Positions 60,796 through 64,000 of a DNA stretch of 64,000 nucleotides are shown here, piece after piece. The notes beneath the pieces were generated by a model that did not search any database, was not told where the DNA came from, and was given only the letters and a program-made list of their open reading frames with translations. The stretch lies in assembly GCA_029260015.1 (NCBI GenBank), contig JAJDEB010000002.1:248001-312000 (forward strand), given 5' to 3'. Position 1 is the stretch's first letter. Every line of letters starts with the position of its first letter. Origin of the DNA: Phycisphaerae bacterium (GTDB taxonomy: Bacteria; Planctomycetota; Phycisphaerae; UBA1845). The translations under genes were made by a program, and so were the position numbers.

Positions 60796-62216
60796 TGATT
60801 GAGATCCCCATCCTTCGCTGCGGTGAGCCTTACGAAAGCATCGAAACGGTGACGCTTCTGCATCATGCCACCGGTGAGCCATTCGCCCGCGTGCATCAAG
60901 CCAACAGCGGAATGGTGCGGCGCGACATGGTGAACATGCGCGACGATGCGCTGGAATCGTTTTCGATATCTGACTTGGTTGCGATGGCCAAAAAAGCCGG
61001 CGAGATTTTCATGTCGGCGACGCTGCCATTGGGCAACGCCAAGCAATCGTTTGACGAATATGTCAAGCAGTTGTCGTGCTCGACGGGCATGCCGATTTCA
61101 TATTGCCGCGACAATGCCAGCAAGATCGCAGGCGTGCTTGGGAAAATGGATGAGGTGCTCGCGGGGTTGACGCGCGGGCTTGATTTGGAAGTACTTGATC
61201 AAGGTTTCAGCAACGCGTCTGGACAGATGCTCAGTTTTTATCGTGCAGGGCGGATTTTTGGCGCGGTGCTGCCGAGCAATTCGCCGGGTGTGCATTCGCT
61301 TTGGGCGCCGGCGATGGTACTCAAAGCGCCAATCGTTCTGAAACCCGGTCGCGAAGAACCGTGGACGCCGTATCGAATGATCGAAGCGTTCGCAGCCGCA
61401 GGTTTCCCGCGCGAGGCGATGGGTTTTTATCCCACCGATCATGGCGGTGCGGGCGAACTTCTACGGTCGGCTGACCGCGCGATGCTGTTTGGCGGTGGGG
61501 CGACGGTGCGTCCATACGAAAACGACCCGCGCATCGAACTGCACGGTCCCGGTTATTCCAAAGTGATTCTCGGTGACGATGTTGCGGATGATTGGGCGCA
61601 GTACGTCGACTTAATGGCCACCTCGATTGATCGCAACGGTGGGCGTTCGTGTATTAATGCGTCGGCGATCTGGTCGCCCAGGCATGGGCGCGAGGTTGCT
61701 GAAGCCGTCGGTAAAGCGTTGGCTCGGCATAAGGCGCTGCCGGCAGATGACCCGAACGCTACGCTTGCGGCATTCGCAAACCCAGCCGTCGCCGATCAGA
61801 TTAACAATGTTATCGAACACGCACTGAGCGACGATGGCGCTGAGGACCTGTGTGCGACCCATCGTGGTACACCGCGACTTGCGCATCTGGGGCGATGTGC
61901 GTACTTGCAGCCGTCGGTGATTTGGTGTGAATCGCGCGAACATACGTTGGCCAATCGAGAATTTTTGTTCCCGTACGCTTCGGTTGTTGAGTGCCCTGTT
62001 GGAGAGATAGCAGATGCGATCGGACCGACGTTGGTGGCGACGGTAATCACCCGCGATGAATCGTTCGTTCATGCCTTGATGAATCACCCAAACGTCGACC
62101 GATTGAACATTGGCAACGTACCGACCTGGCGAATCAGTTGGGATCAGCCGCACGAAGGCAATCTGTTTGAATTGCTTTACCGTCAACGGGCGTTTCAATT
62201 CGAGCCGGCAGCATAA
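60795..62216 (+). CDS. Aldehyde-dehydrogenase-superfamily protein (acyl reductase candidate)
   Basis: 473 residues from the ATG at 60795, which overlaps the previous stop; the frame upstream lies in that gene. ALDH features: AVLPSNSPGVHSLWAPAMVL, KAPIVLKPGREEPWTPYRMI, MLFGGGATVRPY, Glu248 in ELHGPGYSKV, catalytic Cys286 in GGRSCINAS. Both catalytic residues are present. The coupling to an adenylate-forming-like protein recalls the LuxE/LuxC acid reductase, in which LuxC is an acyl-CoA/acyl-protein reductase of the ALDH fold. Either aldehyde oxidation or acyl reduction is possible. Confidence 0.88.
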   Translation: MIEIPILRCGEPYESIETVTLLHHATGEPFARVHQANSGMVRRDMVNMRDDALESFSISDLVAMAKKAGEIFMSATLPLGNAKQSFDEYVKQLSCSTGMPISYCRDNASKIAGVLGKMDEVLAGLTRGLDLEVLDQGFSNASGQMLSFYRAGRIFGAVLPSNSPGVHSLWAPAMVLKAPIVLKPGREEPWTPYRMIEAFAAAGFPREAMGFYPTDHGGAGELLRSADRAMLFGGGATVRPYENDPRIELHGPGYSKVILGDDVADDWAQYVDLMATSIDRNGGRSCINASAIWSPRHGREVAEAVGKALARHKALPADDPNATLAAFANPAVADQINNVIEHALSDDGAEDLCATHRGTPRLAHLGRCAYLQPSVIWCESREHTLANREFLFPYASVVECPVGEIADAIGPTLVATVITRDESFVHALMNHPNVDRLNIGNVPTWRISWDQPHEGNLFELLYRQRAFQFEPAA

Positions 62217-62244
62217 GCGGCATTATTATCATCGAGTTCTAACC

Positions 62245-63423
62245 ATGACTAAATCCCAACTCAATGACACCGATGCACCTTGCCCGGAACTGCTGGCGCA
62301 GTCGCCTGTGCGCGTGGTGGCTGGCGCTGGAGCGTTGGCGCGATTGGGTGAGTTGGCGCAGGAAATCAAAGCATCGCGCGTGCTGTTGGTCACTGACCCG
62401 GGTATCGAGAAGGCTGGCCATGCGACGCGGGCGATCGAGAGTTTGAAGCAGCAAGGTATTGAGATCGTTTTATTCGATGGTGTTCACGAGAACCCAACCA
62501 CCGAGCACGTCTCAGCCGGTTTAGCTTTGGCGAGCAGTCATCCGATCGATTTGATTGTCGGGGTCGGTGGTGGCAGCGCGATGGACTGCGCCAAGGGTAT
62601 CAATCTGCTCTTGACCAATGGTGGTTCAATCAAGGATTACCACGGCGAAGGCAAAGCTGCGGAGCCCATGCTTCCGATGATTGTTGCGCCCACGACGGCA
62701 GGCACCGGTAGTGAAGCACAATCGTTCGCGCTGATCAGCGATCCGGTAACCCATGTGAAGATGGCCTGCGGTGATCGTCGCGATCCGCGCGAAGGTGGTC
62801 TGCGACCGCGTGTGGCAATTCTGGATCACGAGTTGACGCGCAGCCAGCCGTCCAGTGTCGCAGCCGCTTCTGCGATCGACGCGGTATCGCATGCCGTCGA
62901 GACGGCAGCGACGACTGCGCGAACGGATTTGTCGCGACAGTTTTCGCAGGAGGCCTGGAAGCGTCTCGATCGTTCGATCGAAGCGGCGCTGACCCATCCG
63001 GAGAATGATGAAGCGCGGCGCGAACTGCTCTGGGGAGCGCACCTCGCCGGTGCTGCGATTGAGCAGTCGATGCTGGGTGCGGCGCATGCGTGTGCCAATC
63101 CGTTGACAGCCCGCTATGGGATCGCGCACGGGATGGCCGTCGGGATCATGCTTCCGCATGTCGTACGGTTTAACTCAAGTATTAAGAGGGACGCGTACGC
63201 CTCGCTGGGGCTGGAAGCCGACGCATTGGCCGACCGGATCACCCATTTTATCAACGTTGCAAACGTGCCCGACGGGTTGTCCGCTCTTGGGGTTGAGCGA
63301 GCTAATATTGGCGTGTTATCCGATTTGGCTGCGACGCAATGGACGGCAAAATTCAATCCCATTCCCGTAGACGCCGAAAAATTCAAGATCATCTACGAGT
63401 CGGCGTTGAATTCCGCGCACTGA
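62245..63423 (+). CDS. Iron-type (group III) alcohol dehydrogenase
   Basis: 392 residues from the ATG at 62245, 28 bases after the ALDH-like gene. NAD(P)-binding VGVGGGSAMDCAKGINLLL, APTTAGTGSEAQSFALI, metal ligands in LDHELTRSQPSSVAAASAIDAVSHAVE and AAHACANPLTARYGIAHGMAVGIMLPHV. Full length. It should interconvert an aldehyde and an alcohol. Last gene of the run; with the two upstream genes it gives a plausible acid-aldehyde-alcohol series. Confidence 0.94.
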   Translation: MTKSQLNDTDAPCPELLAQSPVRVVAGAGALARLGELAQEIKASRVLLVTDPGIEKAGHATRAIESLKQQGIEIVLFDGVHENPTTEHVSAGLALASSHPIDLIVGVGGGSAMDCAKGINLLLTNGGSIKDYHGEGKAAEPMLPMIVAPTTAGTGSEAQSFALISDPVTHVKMACGDRRDPREGGLRPRVAILDHELTRSQPSSVAAASAIDAVSHAVETAATTARTDLSRQFSQEAWKRLDRSIEAALTHPENDEARRELLWGAHLAGAAIEQSMLGAAHACANPLTARYGIAHGMAVGIMLPHVVRFNSSIKRDAYASLGLEADALADRITHFINVANVPDGLSALGVERANIGVLSDLAATQWTAKFNPIPVDAEKFKIIYESALNSAH

Positions 63424-63665
63424 TTCCGGTTCAGTTGGGTTTACATCCTGAGGCGAACAGGCACGAATCCGGATTTGGCTGGGCGACCGTATTTTCCAGG
63501 GCAATTTGACACTTCATCCGACGATGGGCGAGAATAACCGGAGGTTGCAGGTGGTCTCTTCGCCGCGAAGGCGTTTTGCGCGTCGATGAATGGGACTTGG
63601 ATTCCGGTGCAGATTTGCAGCGTCATGCGGATTGCGCATCAACACTTAAAAACACGGACAATGTC

Positions 63666-64000
63666 ATGGCTGATTTCGCTGCTGAGAACGGTGCGCTGCG
63701 CAGACTTCTTGTCGTAGCGATTGGGTTGGCCATATCTGCTGGTTGCAAGCCTGCAGATGACGCGGGTTCAAGCGGCATTCGGGCAGTACCAGCGTTGCAA
63801 CTGACGATCATTTCGCCGCACAGCCAGCGCATCCGTGACACTTTCGCCGAAGCGTTCTCAGAGTGGCACGATTCTGAATTCAATCGCAGCGTCGCCATCG
63901 ACTGGATTGTCCTGGGCACGCCGCAGTGCGTTGAATACATCGATGATATCTTTGAGGGACGCAACATCGAGGGCGGAATGAAAGCACCCGATCTGATGTT
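63666..64000 (+). CDS. Solute-binding lipoprotein (partial, C-terminus beyond window)
   Basis: Open from the ATG at 63666 to the right edge, 111 residues seen. Lipoprotein signal LRRLLVVAIGLAISAGCKPAD with lipobox SAGC. The mature part begins LQLTIISPHSQRIRDTFAEAFSEWHD, the pattern of iron/thiamine-type periplasmic solute-binding proteins ('vtvysp.....i...F.k.tGi'). An ABC importer is likely to follow beyond the window. The upstream 242 bases hold no recognised gene. Confidence 0.8.
   Translation, partial: MADFAAENGALRRLLVVAIGLAISAGCKPADDAGSSGIRAVPALQLTIISPHSQRIRDTFAEAFSEWHDSEFNRSVAIDWIVLGTPQCVEYIDDIFEGRNIEGGMKAPDLM

Overview
The window looks like chromosomal DNA of a planctomycete, most likely the Phycisphaerae. 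I infer this from recurring features: small membrane proteins with CxxCGY...CPECG zinc ribbons (two here), a PEP-CTERM secreted protein, secreted PQQ-type beta-propellers with a WRGPEQNG start, a fused AroD-AroE enzyme, SpoIIE-type phosphatases with FHA or GAF sensors, and housekeeping genes (purF, purM, metH, def, fmt, rplU, rpsT, rnpB, parB) scattered singly or in pairs. No rRNA, canonical tRNA, complete insertion sequence or CRISPR array was seen.

Layout. 0-4.3 kb: a zinc-ribbon membrane protein running off the left edge, then a tightly packed five-gene block (lipoprotein, small protein, TM/coiled-coil protein, winged-helix protein, basic helical protein) that resembles the spanin-gp25-gp26-gp27 stretch of Mu-like phages and then stops abruptly. 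4.3-10.8 kb: RNase P RNA, an MDR oxidoreductase, a double VanZ-like membrane protein, purF-purM. 10.8-12.3 kb: a minimal Tad/Flp pilus set (flp, prepilin peptidase, TadE-like) with a terminator and an internal GC hairpin. 12.7-18 kb: PAP2 membrane phosphatase, metH, pgpA. 18-24 kb: surface-glycan genes (GT-C-like membrane protein, APS kinase, O-antigen-ligase-like protein) with a possible minus-strand small RNA between the last two. 24-27.5 kb: PocR-GAF-SpoIIE phosphatase and a receiver-XRE fusion.

27.5-32.5 kb: aroK/aroDE, parB with two parS palindromes upstream, an EIIA-type PTS protein, rplU. 32.7-36 kb: a sugar ABC importer (two permeases and a binding protein, no ATPase). 36-47 kb: HAD dehalogenase, HDAC-like deacetylase, TlyA-like methyltransferase, rpsT, a TPR protein, def-fmt, cinA and an orphan DNA methyltransferase. 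47.3-50.6 kb: a GspE/PilB ATPase directly behind an FHA-GAF-SpoIIE phosphatase. 50.7-54 kb: an esterase, a DtxR-type regulator with a readable promoter, and a PEP-CTERM protein.

54.2-63.4 kb is a run of six plus-strand genes: a PaaK-like acyl-CoA ligase, two translationally overlapping secreted beta-propellers, a short adenylate-forming-like protein, an aldehyde-dehydrogenase-family protein joined to it by a TAATG overlap, and an iron-type alcohol dehydrogenase. Together these could interconvert a carboxylic acid, its activated acyl form, the aldehyde and the alcohol; substrate and direction are unknown. This is the best candidate for an undescribed pathway. A solute-binding lipoprotein is cut by the right edge.

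Small-scale structure: two 18-bp tandem duplications sit exactly at gene stop codons, and several dispersed hairpin repeats occupy gene ends. All family assignments come from reading motifs by eye; no database search was possible. Many start codons were moved inward to a site supported by a ribosome binding site, a signal peptide or a conserved N-terminus.
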